The notes under the pieces were generated by a model that had not been told where the DNA came from, did no database searches, and saw nothing but the letters and a program-made list of their open reading frames with translations. From Siphonodentalium dalli (Eukaryota; Mollusca; Scaphopoda; Gadilida; Siphonodentaliidae), in assembly GCA_032622095.1 (NCBI GenBank), contig CP136065.1, positions 248,621,474-248,685,473 on the forward strand: a stretch of DNA of 64,000 nucleotides, in the 5' to 3' direction. Made by a program: the position numbers and the translations under genes. Below, piece by piece: positions 1 to 12,768 of this stretch. Each line of letters opens with the position of its first letter. Position 1 is the first letter of the stretch.

Positions 1-775
1 TCGGAATGTTCGCGAACAGTGTTACTTTTCTCGCTCAGGGAAAGTTTTATAAGTAACGTATTACCATTATTATTACAAATATAACATAATTTCCGCTAAA
101 AAAATACTCTTACATAAGATTGCTATCATTAGAAGCTGAGAACTCGGAATGTTCGCGAACTGTGTTACTTTTCTGTCAGGGAAAGTTTTATAAGTACCAG
201 TATTATAATTATCATTACAAATATAACATAATTTACGCTAAAGAATTACTCTTATATACGATTATACATTTCACAACGCTACCGTCTTCGAATATATATT
301 CGAAGACTTTCACTTTTGTTAATAATGCACTGGCAAAGTAACACATTTCGCTAACGTCCCGAGTTCTCGGATTCTAAATCCAATGTGTACAGCGAAGGGG
401 AACGCCCTTCGCCTACCACACTGTCCTTGGAAGCCGTGAACTCGGAATGTTCGCGAACTGTGTTACTTTTCTGTCAGGGAGAGTTTTATTTGTACCCTAT
501 TACCATTATCAATACAAACATAGGTTAATTTACACTAAAGAATTACTCTTACATAATATTGTACATTTCACAACGCTACCGTCTTCGTCGAAGAATTTCG
601 CTTTTGTTAAAACTGAACTGGTAAAGTAACACATTTCGTGAACGTCCTGTTTTCTCGTTTTTTTCTTCTTCTAAATTCAGTGTGTACAGCGAAGGCGAAC
701 GTCATTCGCCTACCACACTGTCGTTAGAAGCCGAGAACTCAGAAGATTTGCGAACTGTGTTACTTTTCTGTCAAA
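1..775. repeat. Tandem repeat of about 298 bp, two full and two partial units
   Basis: Units begin with a TCGGAATGTTCGCGAAC-like block at positions 1, 144, 442 and, degraded, 739. The two full units run 144-441 and 442-738. Each carries a GTTACTTTTCTGTCAGGG block, an AT-rich middle and a CAATGTGTACAGCGAAGG block that includes a small stem pairing GCGAAGG with CCTTCGC. The first unit is short. A related block, TTTCGCGAACTCTGTTACAC, recurs near 42882. The array stops where the PAN-like open frame on the other strand ends, so that frame's 3' edge may lie in repeat DNA. Confidence 0.8.
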
Positions 776-1194
776 ATAGATTGTGAACCTCCTTGACTCT
801 GATCCACCCTGGTTCGTGTGTTATCTGGGGATACCCCTGACTCGTGGTGACCCTGGGCCACCCCTCGACTCGATGGCACTCTGGGCTGCCAGCATCTCGC
901 CATATACGTGTTTTCACATAAGATCTGTATCTTACCATCCTTCTCGTAGACGCTTCCTCCCGTGTATCCTTCGCTCAAAACTCCAGACGAGAGATGGCAC
1001 TTTCCTGTGTCAGTATTAAATGACAAGGTTCTGCAAAGGTACGATTTGCTGCACTCTTTGGAACACTCTATCTCCGAACGGAGAGAAACAATTAAATACG
1101 GCGAACTGTCACTTCCCGATGCCACCCTGTAAAAGATGTTGCTTGCGATGACATTAGCAATCGCTCCGGCTAAAAGTAAGAAGTAAGTTATCAT
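760..1194 (-). CDS. Small secreted PAN/apple-like protein or first coding exon
   Basis: This is an open frame of 144 codons read on the minus strand from an ATG at 1194. The first 18 residues (MITYFLLLAGAIANVIAS) look like a signal peptide. Residues of about 40-80 have the cysteine spacing of a PAN/apple module: ECSKECSKSYLCRTLSFN, then GKCHLSSG, then a later ILCE cysteine. PAN domains are extracellular protein- or carbohydrate-binding folds. The C-terminal 50 residues (from about MARCWQP) are basic, polar and unlike PAN, so the true exon may end at a donor inside this stretch, with the rest being read-through. The frame stays open upstream of the ATG, but that part runs through a 38-bp tandem repeat, which is why the internal ATG was chosen. 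No partner exons were recognised. It could be a whole small gene, one exon, or a relic. Confidence 0.45.
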   Translation of the reverse strand: MITYFLLLAGAIANVIASNIFYRVASGSDSSPYLIVSLRSEIECSKECSKSYLCRTLSFNTDTGKCHLSSGVLSEGYTGGSVYEKDGKIQILCENTYMARCWQPRVPSSRGVAQGHHESGVSPDNTRTRVDQSQGGSQSILTEK

Positions 1195-1211
1195 CTCGGA
1201 TGGTTCAGTGG

Positions 1212-1326
1212 CTGTGTCGCGAGAGACGGGTGCTTCGATGTACAATGTTCTGTGTCGCGAGAGACGGATGCTTCGATGTACAATGTTCTGTGTCGCGAGA
1301 GACGGGTGCTTCGATGTACAATGTTC
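1212..1326. repeat. 38-bp tandem repeat, three copies
   Basis: Three head-to-tail copies of a unit containing TGTGTCGCGAGAGACGG and TGCTTCGATGTACAATGTT start at 1213, 1251 and 1289. They lie just upstream of the ATG of the PAN-like frame, so they could fall in its 5' UTR or promoter. Confidence 0.9.
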
Positions 1327-1560
1327 TGAGAAATAGACACTCTCTGATCGACCACGCGGAGCTATAGTGAATGGCTGGTTATTGAGCCCACTCCGTTGGT
1401 AGGTATAACGAGTCGATAGCAGTCCCAAATACGAGTACACTGAACTATCGTTAATGGCTGGTTATTGTCCCCACGAAGCTGGCACTTATAAATGCTCCAT
1501 TGTGTGGTATTCGATCTAGCGATAAACATATATGACCTTGAACAGACAAAGAAGGAACTT

Positions 1561-2012
1561 TTAAATTCCAGACAAGTACACGTGTAGGATATTATTAATT
1601 CCAGACACGTACACATGTAGTATACAGACACGTACACATGTATGATATTATTAATTCCAGACACGTACACATGCCATGTAGGCTATTATTAATTCCAGAC
1701 AAGTACACAAGTAGCCTATTATTAATTCCAGACATGTACACGTGTAGTCTACAGACACGTACACATGTAGGATATTATTAATTCCAAACACGTACACATG
1801 TCATGTAGGCTATTATTAATTCCAGACAAGTACACAAGTAGCCTATTATTAATTCCAGACATGTACACGTGTAGTCTACAGACACGTACACATGTAGGAT
1901 ATTATTAATTCCAGACATGTACACATGTAGGCTACAGACACGTACACATGTAGGATATTATTAATTTCAGACATGTACACATGTAGGCTACAGACACGTA
2001 CACATGTAGGCT
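1561..2012. repeat. Minisatellite of ATTATTAATTCCAGAC / GTACACATGTAG units
   Basis: Units of roughly 30 bp combine TATTATTAATTCCAGACA with CGTACACATGTAGG, in about 15 imperfect copies. Two longer sub-blocks (from about 1630 and 1755) look like duplicates of each other, so the array grew at more than one scale. The ACATGT core is palindromic. Confidence 0.85.
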
Positions 2013-2850
2013 ATTTTGTTTTTATTTTGGCCACTTTCGAGACCCACCATGGCACCACCCCAGTTTTCTACTATATTATAATTGTTTGCTACGTGTTTTC
2101 TGAAACTCACTCCTTTGTATTCAATTTTATTTAACTTTTTACTGATTCGTCGTTCGAAAAATATTCGCTAATACCCACATATACCAGAGCCATGTATCAC
2201 CGAAGTATATTTTCATATATTATTCTTATAGAAGATAATTATATACATAAATAATGTATAATATATAAATTAAATACATAAATACAAATTTAGCAAACTC
2301 GTCCATTCTAGGCCAGTACGATATTCTCAGAAACCTCTAATTTTTAGATACCCTGCACTTTCTAGCAATCGATAAAACCACGTCCTATGTTGTAAATCAA
2401 CATTTTGCATACAGGGCAAGGGTGTGCGATTTTTTATTATGGACTCGCTACTATGAGAAAAATCGATATTTGAGGATTATTGACCCAAACATTGCACATA
2501 ATCGAAAAATCTTGCAAATGAAAACTGATACACATGATCTATAGAAATAATATTTTCTGAAGGTGAATATCCATAGAGTGACAGCTGTGACAGAAAGGGC
2601 CTCATTCTGCCCACTAAACAGTCGATTTTCAGTTAAACTTGGAGAAAAAGTCAAAAAACGACAAACTTTTCACTATTTTTCTGACCAACAAATGCCAATA
2701 TCTTGGGGCATATTAAAATATACACATAGCCCCAAACAAAACACTCTCTGCGATATCAGATTCTGTCTACCGGACAGTATATGACAGTGGCATACTTAAT
2801 TCATATATCACCTACTATTCTGAAATTTAGTTCTCCCCTAAAGTCTCGCA
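2013..2850. other. AT-rich stretch without a recognisable gene
   Basis: The open frames here are short, low in complexity and overlap on both strands. No domain, RNA gene or terminal repeat was recognised. Confidence 0.5.
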
Positions 2851-2852
2851 AA

Positions 2853-2992
2853 CCAATGAAACTGTCGAATCGAGTTAGCGTTACTAACGGTTACTACTCT
2901 CACAAACCAATGAAACTGTCGAATCGAGTTAGCGTTACTAACGGTTACTTGATGACATCACGCGTTACTAACGGTTACTTGATGACATCACA
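2853..2992. repeat. Short direct duplication followed by a 31-bp duplication
   Basis: A block from AAACCAATGAAACTGTCG to GCGTTACTAACGGTTACT occurs twice (about 2850 and 2902). The tail CGTTACTAACGGTTACTTGA is then repeated again near 2963. Confidence 0.8.
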
Positions 2993-3138
2993 TACTATGT
3001 CGTTTCACCTTGTTATCAGCTGGGAAATGATTATGCTGATATATATGACAAACAAACGTTGACATCAGACTCGATTAATATAAGTTATGATTTTCCGCTA
3101 AATATGACCTTTTTGTTTTCGTTTTCTATTCGACCGCA

Positions 3139-3345
3139 CACTTAGCGCCGGGGCCGGGATAATGAGCAGAGTACCCGGGGGGGTCGAAAAAAATTTCCAG
3201 ACACGTATGCTACTTTTTTGCCGATGTCCACTTTTTGGACCCACCCACCCCCGACCCCAATTTTTGTCTCCATTTCATAGAGTTTTTTCCAGCCATGTTT
3301 TGACACCCACCCCCTTGTTGAACGCAAAACACAAACATACAGAGA
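3139..3345. other. C/T-rich low-complexity block, also seen near 4.84-4.92 kb
   Basis: The segment has runs of G, C and T and the motif TTGACACCCACCNCC, which recurs at about 4850-4865 next to a long C tract (about 4889-4904). It resembles the end of a dispersed repeat, but no boundaries could be fixed. Confidence 0.3.
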
Positions 3346-3541
3346 AAACCAGGACCAAACCTCCTACATTGAGATTCAGTGAATCTAGTAATGAACAGCA
3401 GGACTGGTCTCTAGCAGTATATTATTGACTGCAGCAGACTGCAGTGGATTTTTAATCGTTTTTGTTAAATATCATATTTCCACAGCTCTGCAGTCAATTT
3501 ATTTTAAAGATTAGTATATGAATAGAGCATGGCTTGGAGTG

Positions 3542-3638
3542 GACTACGCAAATGTAGTGGCCAGTAGGGAAGGTGTGGTCCATGAGCCGAAGGCGAGTGA
3601 ACTACATCATTCCCACTGGCCACTACATTCGCGTAGTC
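3542..3638. repeat. Inverted repeat with 24-bp arms
   Basis: Arm GACTACGCAAATGTAGTGGC (continuing to 3565) pairs with an arm at 3615-3638 with one mismatch, leaving a loop of about 49 bp. Outside the arms, GAATAGAGCAT and ATGCTCTAAT are roughly inverted as well, which suggests a small foldback element. Confidence 0.75.
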
Positions 3639-3659
3639 AACGACAAGATATGCTCTAAT

Positions 3660-6600
3660 CATTATATTATATCGAACATTTATAGACAAACTGACGTTCT
3701 AATATTTATATAACATCGAACATTTTATTGCTAAACTGAAGTCATTGTATTGTGTCCAGGTTGCATTCAATTTCCTTCTCGTCACAAAACCTATTAAGCA
3801 GCTTTATTGCTATTGTGAATAGCAGCTATGCCTGAGTGGGTAACCGGTCACTGACACAGCGCACACAGTTAATCATTATTAATAGTCACTGTTTTAGTGC
3901 CAAAATGTGTGTGGTAGTCCTTTTTAGAGACATTTTTTTTAGTTTTTGTGTTTTGTTACTTTGTTATGGAATTTATAAAGATATTATGTCTATACTCCAG
4001 GTAGGTGATATTGCTATACACCAGATATGTGATTTTGTTTTACACCAGATAGGTGATATTGTTTTACACCAGATAGGTGATTGTATTATATCAGATAGGT
4101 TAAATTATTATATGCTACGTGCCACCCAGACTCATTAGACATTACTAAAACATGTTTATCGCACATATATCAATACACTAGAGCACCCATGATCACCAAT
4201 GGGAAATCAAAGAAAGTTAATGTTACGATTGATTCCAATTGATTCAGATTGGTCACGATTGGTTAGGAATTTTATAACGTTCACAGTTTATCTTGTGTGA
4301 ATTCAGGAATCTTGTATGAGTTCAGAAAAGGCATTATTTCCATTGGACTGCTCAAGTGTAGCATGTGAGAGTAAAGCATATAATAAAAAACAAACCTACA
4401 CTTTTAGTAGAAACCTGTATTAACTCATTCATGACTACATGAGATTGTGAATTATTACCATTTTCTATCTCTTTTGTCACATATGAGATAATTGTGTTAT
4501 CCACTCACAAGTCTAGGTATGTTACATGTTTTTTTCTTTATACATCAGTGTATACATCAGTGTTTAATGTCCATGTTTGACCAGATTTGGCATTAAATTT
4601 ATTTCTTTAAAGTTTTCCTTATTGGATGTTAATTACATAGAATACTGCATGGGCGATTCAGCTGCATTAAGAATACTTTCCCTTGTCATAAAGAGGCACA
4701 AACCAACATCCAATGGCCCTAGCGTGTTGACTGTTGCTGCAGTTCCTTATTATTTATTTCTTACAAACCAGTACAAACTAGTAAAAATCCAATACAAGGT
4801 GTGAAGGAACAAAAATAATTTTGTCACGGAAATATTGTTTTGGGCTTATTTTGACACCCACCACCTCCAGCATACGGGTCGGGAAATCCCCCCCCCCCCC
4901 CCGGAGTACCCCGCCAGAATTTAACTTGCCACACTCAGTTGTTTATTGTCACATAAAGATACCTTTGGTAAATGTTATCTTTAACAAACGGTGGAAAAAG
5001 TTGAAAGAATGCGTTCAAATGACCGGTGCTATTCAAGCACCAAGTGAGTTTAATCTCAATTTTAGAAATAATATATCGTGCAATGTACGTGTAGGACGTA
5101 TACATTTAATCAATCATAAGGCGTAATAGCAATATCAAACGTCTTGGGTGAAAATTTATACTCTCTGAATAAGATGGCAGCCAAAATGGCGACAGAAAAT
5201 TGAAAAATGAACTATTTTTCACACATTTATTCTAAATATTAAGTTCTTGTCATTTTGGTTGAGAGGTAGATAGTGGCTTATATTCTTATAATTCATACCA
5301 ACTGATCATTTGAGCAACTAAATCTGTAATATTTTGATTACTCATATCTGTCCTGTCAACCTTATATGGGCTCTTATCTACATCAATATATAATTTGGAA
5401 CCACATTTAGCTCTATTTAGGGGGTTTATATATGGTCTAAGGTTACAATACCGGTACAAATGCAGGCATTCTGGCAGACGTAACTCGAAGTTACCAAGTT
5501 TGTGTTTGATAAAGTGCGTTTGCCAATAAAACTCAATACAAAAGTCCCGAAACAAAAGTGAATTACATGTGTGCCTATACCCCGTTTGTGTACTACATAA
5601 TGTTAAGAACACGGGCTAATTTATATATGGGACTAAAGCAATATTATCTTGACTAGGTATGTTATCAGACTGGGACTCAATAAATGGTTACAAAATTACA
5701 AATTAATATTTTTACCCCACTTACATTACGATTATAGTTAGGCAATCTACCTTATATATGGTGCTCAAGACAACGTATTGAACCTGTTTCAAGGTTGACT
5801 TCGACAATTTACCTCATTAAAACTCGACATCGTGATCAGCATTCATGGGAAGATTGTCGGGCAGATTGAAAATTCAAGTATGAGCAAGTATGATCAAAGG
5901 TTTTATTGAATAATTTATATATTGCGGCGACAGATGGGGTCGCGAAGTGATACCTGTACAATAGATAGGTTTCCTAACTTGTTCTGTTATCTGTTCAAGT
6001 GGCAATATAATTTGTTTTTTTAATTAAACAAATAAGGCATGGCCTGACTCAGTTATCACGGTCGTGGAACCAGGAACCTAGTCGACATAATATGGCTTTA
6101 GCGCCATAAAACGAGTAGCCCGGTGTGAGCGACAGGCGTACTAAACAGTGACGCAAAATGTAAACACGTGGCTAAATCCATATATATGCACCGTAGTGCC
6201 ACCCAATCCTCCCAGACATCAAATAATAGTTTCTGGCACACTGACTGGCTCTGGACATCCGATCAGTCACCATATTGCTACACTATACATACAATACCAT
6301 TTCAAACCCGCGGAATTGACATGGAATTGAACTGGTTTAACACTGCATGTGTCCGTTAATTTTTGGGTTGCCTGGATGATAATTTGAACAATGTTTTAAA
6401 AAAATTCTCGACAGTTGGTAAATGCATGGTTTACAGGCCAGAAAAGATAATTCAAGTTCGAATGTGGTCATGGTCCAATGATTTTGACGGAGTTTTGCGC
6501 CTTTGTCGGACTTTGAAATTATAATTGTTGTGTTTCTAAATAACTTCATCAAACTTGAATCTCTCTATATTTGGTGTTCCGTCCTCCTTTGAGAACATAC

Positions 6601-6689
6601 GGGTCATCGTCAAGTCGGAATCAACTTGTTATCGGAATTTGAATTCTTTGTCATTAAACGAAGCCGATACACAAAAAAAGCCACCTCTT
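3660..6689. other. Gene-poor AT-rich stretch
   Basis: No gene was supported. The stretch contains short tandem copies of CACCAGATAGGTGATATTG near 4010-4100, a C homopolymer near 4890, and an AAGATGGCAGCC motif near 5171. The 108-codon minus frame at 5286-5612 has no recognised domain. Confidence 0.4.
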
Positions 6690-7067
6690 TTAACCCTTTA
6701 CCCAACAGAACGGCCCTGTGCCAATGCATTCTCTTATATATGCGAGTCGACCATAGGTCGCCTCGCATATATAAGAGAATGCATTGGCTTAACACATTAA
6801 AAATTATAAAATTGTTAAAGAATGTAAGAAAAAATAGTAAAAAGTGCCAATGCATTCTCTTATATATGCGAGGCGACCTATGGTCGACTCGCATATATAA
6901 GAGAATGCATTGGCACAGGGCATAACTGTAACCATCACAATGTGGTCAATGAGCCGGTTCCAATGATATCCATATTTGTATGGTTTTATTGAGACAGACC
7001 CAAGATAATTTAGGCTGTTGCAGCTTTATTTTGCCGTTTTTGGCCGGTTTGTTGGGTAAAGGGTTAA
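6690..7067 (+). mobile_element. TTAA-flanked MITE (CCCTTTACCC family), copy 1
   Basis: The element starts TTAACCCTTTACCCAACA and ends TGTTGGGTAAAGGGTTAA, giving perfect terminal inverted repeats and a TTAA at each end, as in piggyBac-type targets. Two 67-bp near-perfect palindromes lie inside at 6721-6787 and 6847-6913, and the second is the reverse complement of the first. There is no transposase frame. This is the only copy outside the 52-63 kb cluster. Confidence 0.9.
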
Positions 7068-8304
7068 TGTTCATGGGGTTATCGGATGCCTTTTTATCTT
7101 TCGAAGGATTTGATGATTAAACGTAACGGGACATAACGAAAATCATATATGTAAATGATCATACATACCGTAATGTAAATGTTGTTTATGCAAGGTCACA
7201 AAATCAATGTGAAAACAAGTGCACGGCCCAGAGTATACCCGTCAAGGTGGCTTTCCGCTGAGGTTTATTCATTTTCTGATGTGGCTTAATTTCGAACGAT
7301 GCCTGAGTTTCATGACGTTAACAGCGCCATTCAAAACCCGACCGCAGTAGACACCACCTAGGACATATACATGTGATAATTGGAATTATTTATTGAATAT
7401 CGCTGACATAAGCGTACCAAACTGAAGGAAATATTAATGTAAAGATGGCGGATTATTTAATTTATTTGATCGCACATTATTTCCTAGTTTTAGTGGCAAT
7501 AAGGCTGATGGGGTTATTGTCAGAAGGCATCGATCACATTCGTAGCCAGATTTTCAAATTGATCACAAATGTAGGCATGTTTTCAAGGGCGATCACATTC
7601 GTAGCCAGCTTTTAATATTCATGTGGGTCTAATGAATGAGACTAATTGTTTGGCTAATCACATTCTTAAGTGTATGAATGAAAAACAACTTACAATAAGG
7701 GAGGAAAAATTAGTTAATCGTTTTTTATACACAATGGCATGAAATTGATCAAGTTCTTTTTGTTCACACGATGACGTCATACATATTGCGTCATAAAACG
7801 ATAGAATTTGAAAAGCTAACTAGATACTAATTATTATGTGATCGCCTGTGAAAAGCTAGCTAGATACTAATTATTATGTGATCGCCTGTGAACAGATGGC
7901 TGCATTTGTGATCGATACCTGGTGACAATGACCCCATGCATTGGCGGCAATTAGTGCGTTCTCCTGATCTCGAATGTATCGGAACAGTACCGTGAGGAGT
8001 AAACAAACTCGATTATCATGTCAAAAAATCATAGAATGCTGATTCTTAGCAAGACACTGGGTATCCACTCCCCATGCATTAGTACAGCTAATGGGGTGAT
8101 GAAAGATTTACCATTTATTCTCGGTGATAAATGTGTAGGTTACATGCACTCAACACTGGCTTTTTCTAAGAGGGGTGTCCAACCCTCCATCGAGTGATTA
8201 TGTCAGCGTGGTGTATGGTGGAAGAACCGACTTTAAAACTTATAAAAATAATTCATTGTCAAAGCAAAAAAGCACAGTAATGTACAGTACCATCCCATCA
8301 ATAA
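7068..8304. other. Gene-free stretch with a short direct duplication
   Basis: A block of about 41 bp (TGAAAAGCTAGCTAGATACT to ATGTGATCGCCTG) is repeated twice between about 7810 and 7890. The phrase GATCACATTCGTAGCCAG occurs twice near 7536 and 7590. No coding frame was recognised. Confidence 0.5.
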
Positions 8305-8791
8305 TTAAAGGTACTCAACCCGATAAAACTCCTCTCAATTACTATTTCAATGGCTTCGGGGTCAAAAATATTTGATTCGAGTCGAGGAAGTCACCCATCA
8401 AAGCTCAGATTTGTTAGATATCGATTTTAGAAATCTATTATTTTTCATTATCGGGAATTCTTTCTGGCCCAGAAGATAGTAAAAAATTCGTTATTATTAC
8501 CCACTTGATTATAGAGTTATCCATCCTTGTCTGTTTGAATAGAATTTTGGCGTAAAATCTCGAGCATGTTACCAAATTGACGGCAGTTATAAGTACTCAT
8601 CTCGAGAACATAAGAATTTTCAAAAATCAATATCTAATGACTCTGAGCTTTGTTTGATGGGTTCCTCGACTCGAATCAAATATTTTTTACCCCCAAAGCC
8701 AAAGAAATAGTAATATAGGACCCTCTGATCGGATTGTTGTTGTTGGAATCTGTTGAGATGGGGACCCTCTTTACGGGTTGAGTACCTTTAA
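8305..8791. mobile_element. Foldback element with long terminal inverted repeats
   Basis: The left end TTAAAGGTACTCAACCCG and right end CGGGTTGAGTACCTTTAA are inverted. Homology continues inward through AATATTTGATTCGAGTCGAG on the left and CTCGACTCGAATCAAATATT on the right, so the arms are about 150-180 bp, imperfect, around a central spacer. TTAA is present at both outer edges, either as target duplication or as part of the repeat. There is no coding capacity. Confidence 0.75.
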
Positions 8792-9488
8792 GTCTCGTGT
8801 GTAATTACCATGCATTTACCACTGACGTTTTCTAGATGGGGTGGGTGTCCAACATTCGGTTGGCTAATGACCAGTAACTGAATGGCAGTGTTGCCCTGTG
8901 ATGATTGAATAAAACATGCATGAATTCAAAAACAATATTAAAATCGGTTCATATCTGTTTGAGTTATCAAGCCGGACAAACTAAAATCACGAGATATTGA
9001 CAAACTAAGGTTAATAACTCAGACAAAATGAAAACGCAAACGTGATCGGACAGTGTTTTAAGGCATTTGTGATGGCAAACCTCCAGACCAAATTTAATTC
9101 AGATCCGATAACCCATGGCTGAGATATCCACAGAAACAGACAGAAAAAAATAATTTCAGATAAACAAATTTAAGGATGATAAGTCTAAAATAGAACGTGT
9201 GAACAAAGTCGTTTGCCCCTATTTTGAAAGTAGTCATGCAGTACATATGAAGTTTGGTGACAATCGGATGGGGGGTGTGACCTGTATGGCGTGCCGAAGG
9301 ATTTGGTCATGTAAAGAGTAAAATACATGTTCACACCCAAGTCCCATTAATCAATAAGGGTCGTAACTCTGGAAAAAACCAATGGACGAAACCCGCTGTT
9401 TGTTAATACTCTTCCCCACATGTTGGTTCATCGGCATACCAATGATCATTAAAGTCCCATTGACGATGGCCAAGATTTCAAAGTTGTC
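8792..9488. other. Dispersed-repeat sequence without a gene
   Basis: The text is typical of invertebrate dispersed repeats (for example AAGTTTGGTGACAATCGGA near 9250, also seen near 20980 and 21390). No reading frame is supported. Confidence 0.45.
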
Positions 9489-11437
9489 ACGTGGGCTCTT
9501 TCACGTTAAAGGTTGACCACAAGTGGCCAAATAGGGTGCAAAAAAAGTGTTTTTCAAATAACTTTTTCTTCATTAATTCATGTTAGGAACATCATACTGG
9601 ATCGTGAACTGAAGTTTCAGAGCAGGAGCAAGTGTATTTTGATTTTTCAGGCTTGGTCTATGCAGGATTCCCTCAAAATTGAAAATACTGAACAACTAAC
9701 TTCTAATAGCTGAATTTTAATTATTATGCAACTGATTTCGGAATGATATCTCATGACATTGAGCATTGAACAATCAGAGAACATATATGTCAAAATTACT
9801 GGAAAAATCTTTGAATTTCCATATTTTTTAAAATTTATATGTAAATTATGAACTCTTAATATTCATATTCCCTAATTGTTATTCTCTGATAATAGAAAGA
9901 TGCTTCAGTAGTGTAAAGATGTTACTTCTCAGGTTGAAGTGCATGCTTCAAGGATTGTAATATTGAAAGCATTTTTTAAATCGGACAAAATTTGACTCAA
10001 CAAGAGCATATTTAAAAATTGCCAATTTCCACTGACTTTTTCTCGGAGAGGACACACTTTTTTAACATTCATTCACTGTAGACACCAGAGTCTTGTAACT
10101 CAATCATAGAAAGATTACCGATTTTCATTGCCTTGTTTTATATTTTAGAGAACTTGAATAGACCTGTCAAACTGAGAAATGTGAAGATAAACATATTGAG
10201 ACTCTTGGAAACATGACTCGACAAATGATAAGTTGGGGCAAAATCTGTTGTCCCATAACCAGTTTTGATGTGTACCCATACTACACGCCCGATAACCCTA
10301 TAGGCTGGTGGCTGTGGGTAGGCATATTGCTGTAGTGATATTGTGTGGCGGTTTTCACACGTGTGCTCAGAATTTTAGGAAAATCATAAAATCTGGAAAC
10401 CACCCGGCGAGAACGCTTATGGCATAAGATAGGACCATGACTGGTGTATTCATACACCATTTGTGATAGCCGTGTGCCTTTAGATATATTTTTTATTACT
10501 TAATTTGTCGAATTTTACAACCGGTTTTTGTCGTTTATCAAAGAAACTACCTAATATAAATGGTAGAAATCTCGATATGTAGGCTTCATGTACACATGTC
10601 ACTAGATGCACATTCCATTGATACAATGAAACCAAAATCCACAATAAAAGACATATTTTTCGTGGAAAAATATCGATTTTCCTGAGTGTCATATCACAAA
10701 TTTATGACAGGCATATTGCCTCCGCAGATAGGCTCATGGCAAAGCACAAACTTGTTATAATAGGCAAGTGGCATTGTTGATAGGCACGTTGTAAATATTG
10801 ACCAAGCTCCAATTTAGCACTTTAAAGCCAACAATATGCAACTTCTGGCATATATTATTTTATAAATACACTCTGGAATGATTATTCATTCATATAAAAT
10901 AGACAGAACCACACATATGTGTGCATGACGTGAAAATTAACGGACGGGTTTGTTACGCGGAATGTTACAACGTTACAACGATGATTCGCGAGTTGTAACT
11001 TGCAGCATAATTTAATTTTCTCACCACGCACACATAATGTGTGGTTGTATTTTATTACACACCCACTAGAACTATTCAACATCGAGATTTAGCGTTTATT
11101 GATTCGTTTCTGTCGTAATTTATAGCCATTTTTATCAAACTGATAGGCGACTTTATTAATAAAGTTTGTAGTTCTTGTTCAAAAGATAAAGTTGACGTAA
11201 TTTGTGACTCGTGACGTCGACGTTTTCCGTATTGTATAAGTGTTGAATACGTTGGTAAAGATATTGTATGGGCTACACACTGCTCAATATAACAAAATTA
11301 ACACAACGATTCATCTAGATCGGGCTCTATTTCTTCTGGTTCCGACATAATTTTAGCTTCTTTCTGAAATAGATAATTGAGCGGAGCCTGAGTCAGATAT
11401 AAATACAATTGGACCACTGTAAATGGTTGGCATTTTT

Positions 11438-11818
11438 TGTCAATACCGTGGGGCAGGTTGGGTACGAAGTAGGTACAAAGTGTCGGCTCTTTCACTAATG
11501 GCCTTCTAACGTCAACCATTTCTGAGATATGCATTACAGTTTAAACGGAAGTTGCAAAACCCGCCCAAATTTGTGCTATTATTTCATAATAAACTGAATA
11601 AATACTAATTATTTCTAAGTTTTAATACATTTTATCAGATTTATTGACTAATTTCTGCATTTAGAAGCAGAATCTTAGATTTAAATGTCAGAAAATCTGA
11701 AATCATCCCGCGATGACAACTCGATGTTTTTTTTCTGAGGTGATCATTTCTCCGATATGATATCGTACTCGGTGAATTTTAGACGCACCCAAAAACCTGC
11801 CCCACGGTATTGACAAAA
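11438..11818. repeat. Inverted pair TGTCAATACCGTGGGGCAGG
   Basis: A 22-bp segment at 11438-11459 recurs inverted at 11797-11818. It is the innermost of three inverted pairs between 9.5 and 16.8 kb. The 78-codon minus frame at 11298-11534 overlaps the left arm. Confidence 0.65.
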
Positions 11819-12169
11819 ACATTTACCACAATAAATGCCCACGAAATCTCACGGCGATTCCTCCTATATATAGCCAATGAGACAACAGCGACCACTCAAT
11901 TAAGTTAACGCCCCACACACATTTGTATTATTGCTCGGTGCTCCTGTTTATGTATATGCGGCATAACTGGGTCATGATCCAGGTCCACTATATGTATGCT
12001 CTAGCTATACAGGTTCTAGCGTACCCTAATTTTCGCACCTGATATTTCTCTGAGCCCAATGTCTTTACCAATATTGATACCACATAAAATTATGTATAAC
12101 AAGAGATGGACTGTCGTCCAGCATACCGCCTCGTGGTGCGGGCATATCTATAACTTATGAGGGCTATAC

Positions 12170-12768
12170 TCAGACAGATGGACCCAAACACCAGCATTTT
12201 CATATAAACAAAGATGAGTAACTATAGAACAATAAAAACAAAACAAACATTTGAATGTGCCATTAAATGTCCTCATAGTGGTGAATATCCATACAAAATT
12301 TCATTGAGATCCGAGCATTACTGTTCAAGTTATGACCTGAACAGACATCGGATGGACCAAACAACCAACATTTCCAGATAAACAAAGATGAATAACTCTA
12401 GAATGCAAAAGCAGAACAGAACAATGGAACCATCTGTTGAATGTCCTCATAGTAGTGAACATCCATACCAAATTTCATTGAGATCCCAGCACAACTGTTG
12501 AAGTTACGACATGAACAGACACCAGACGGACCAAAAAGCCAACATTTCCAGATAAACAAAGATGAATAACTCCAGAATGGAAAATCCGAACAAAACGATG
12601 GAACCCTCTTTTTAATGTACTCATAGTAGTGAACATCCATACCAAATTACATTGAGATCCGAGCACTACTGTTCAAGTTATGACATGAACAGACCTCGGA
12701 CGTACGTACGGACGGACAGACAGGTGCAAAACAGTATACCCCCCTTTAAAAAAAAAGGGGGGTATAAG
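12170..12768. repeat. Three imperfect tandem modules ending in a GGACGGACAGACAG tail
   Basis: Modules of roughly 175-180 bp contain AACATTTCCAGATAAACAAA, GATGAATAACTC and GTGAACATCCATACCAAATT. The last one ends in ACGTACGTACGGACGGACAG followed by a CCCCCCTTT / AAAGGGGGG hairpin. Related single modules occur near 50450-50740, 52360-52440 and 52890-53025. This is a non-coding dispersed repeat family. Confidence 0.75.

Noticed and set aside
5286-5612. 108-codon minus-strand frame
   Set aside because: No domain, signal peptide or repeat of known family; the composition is near that expected for AT-rich random sequence.
6610-6925. Frames reading CILLYMR and IYKRMHW, also at 54-55.6 kb and 62.9 kb
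   Set aside because: They are translations of the 67-bp palindromic cassette of the MITEs and appear on both strands.
11298-11534. 78-codon minus-strand frame with acidic end EPEEIEPDLDESLC
   Set aside because: The acidic tail is suggestive, but the frame overlaps an inverted repeat arm inside a decayed element and nothing supports expression.
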